Source: an uncultured Gemmatimonadota bacterium (GTDB lineage: Bacteria > Gemmatimonadota > Gemmatimonadetes > Gemmatimonadales > Gemmatimonadaceae). Taken from it: 6,508 nt of DNA. The stretch lies in contig CAMLHT010000221.1 in assembly GCA_946479895.1 (NCBI GenBank), positions 1 to 6,508 of the forward strand, given 5' to 3'. Each line of letters begins with the position of its first letter. Position 1 is the stretch's first letter. Both the position numbers and the translations under genes were made by a program. Below the pieces are notes generated by a model. That model saw only the letters and a list, made by a program, of their open reading frames with translations. It was not told the DNA's origin and did not search any database. Shown here one piece after another: positions 6,358 through 6,508 of the stretch.

Positions 6358-6508
6358 CTCGATCAGGTTGCCGGGACGAGAGGCAAGGACCGGGCTAGAC
6401 CGTTCTCATCGCTCGGCTATCGGCTCGGCTGCGGCTGTCGGCTATCGGAGCCGGCTGCCAGCCGTCGGCTATGGCTATCGCTGCGCTGACGGCTGATAGC
6501 CCGGCTGT
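6350..6508. repeat. Non-coding end region with GGCT-rich degenerate repeat cluster
   Basis: From about 6411 to the window end the sequence is built of variants of CGGCTATCGGCT: GGCT occurs ten times in 98 bases, and GGCTATCG recurs at 6415-6422, 6440-6447 and 6473-6480, with a GGCTATGG variant at 6467-6474. Two small inverted pairs are present: CGGCT/AGCCG at 6452-6464, and GGCTATC at 6473-6479 with GATAGCC at 6495-6501. No gene is seen. 6350-6410 is ordinary intergenic DNA upstream of the small membrane protein gene, with no clear promoter. The cluster is cut by the window edge. Confidence 0.65.

Noticed and set aside
6411..6508. CRISPR array
   Set aside because: The repeats are short, degenerate and directly adjacent, with no unique spacers of constant length.

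Overview
This is GC-rich bacterial DNA (roughly two thirds G+C by eye) carrying five closely packed chromosomal genes on both strands. I see no rRNA, tRNA, CRISPR array, transposase, integrase or phage gene. The extracytoplasmic enzymes have ordinary Sec-type signal peptides ending in AQA. Together with the gene content this suggests a free-living, probably soil or sediment, high-GC bacterium. Acidobacteriota or a similar phylum is my best guess, but the window has no phylogenetic marker gene, and UPF0182 and GH6 proteins are also common in Actinomycetota.

Layout: (1) 1-126 is a non-coding leader with a short degenerate 10-bp tandem repeat. (2) 127-681 (+) is a FlaR/adenylate-kinase-like P-loop NTPase. 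(3) 653-1978 (-) is a secreted M20D-type metal-dependent amidohydrolase whose 3' end overlaps the kinase gene tail to tail. (4) 1979-2075 is a 97-bp divergent promoter region. (5) 2076-4916 (+) is a large UPF0182 membrane protein with seven transmembrane segments and a big C-terminal domain of unknown function. (6) 4906-5970 (-) is a secreted glycoside hydrolase family 6 cellulase that overlaps the UPF0182 gene tail to tail by 11 bp. (7) 5918-6349 (-) is a small two-helix membrane protein of unknown function, upstream of the cellulase in the same direction and overlapping its 5' end by 53 bp. (8) 6350-6508 is non-coding and ends in a GGCT-rich degenerate repeat cluster cut off by the window edge.

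How the genes work together: the only likely operon is the small membrane protein plus the GH6 cellulase, whose long overlap suggests translational coupling. The amidohydrolase and UPF0182 genes share a divergent control region. The other neighbours are convergent, and I see no pathway linking them. The amidohydrolase and the cellulase would both act outside the cytoplasm, which fits a scavenger of polymers and N-acylated compounds.

The points most worth a second look are the two overlapping, mutually exclusive hairpins around the stop codon inside the membrane-protein/cellulase overlap, the leaderless-type start context of both plus-strand genes, and the repeat clusters at the two window ends. 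I found no clear evidence of a wholly new multi-gene system.
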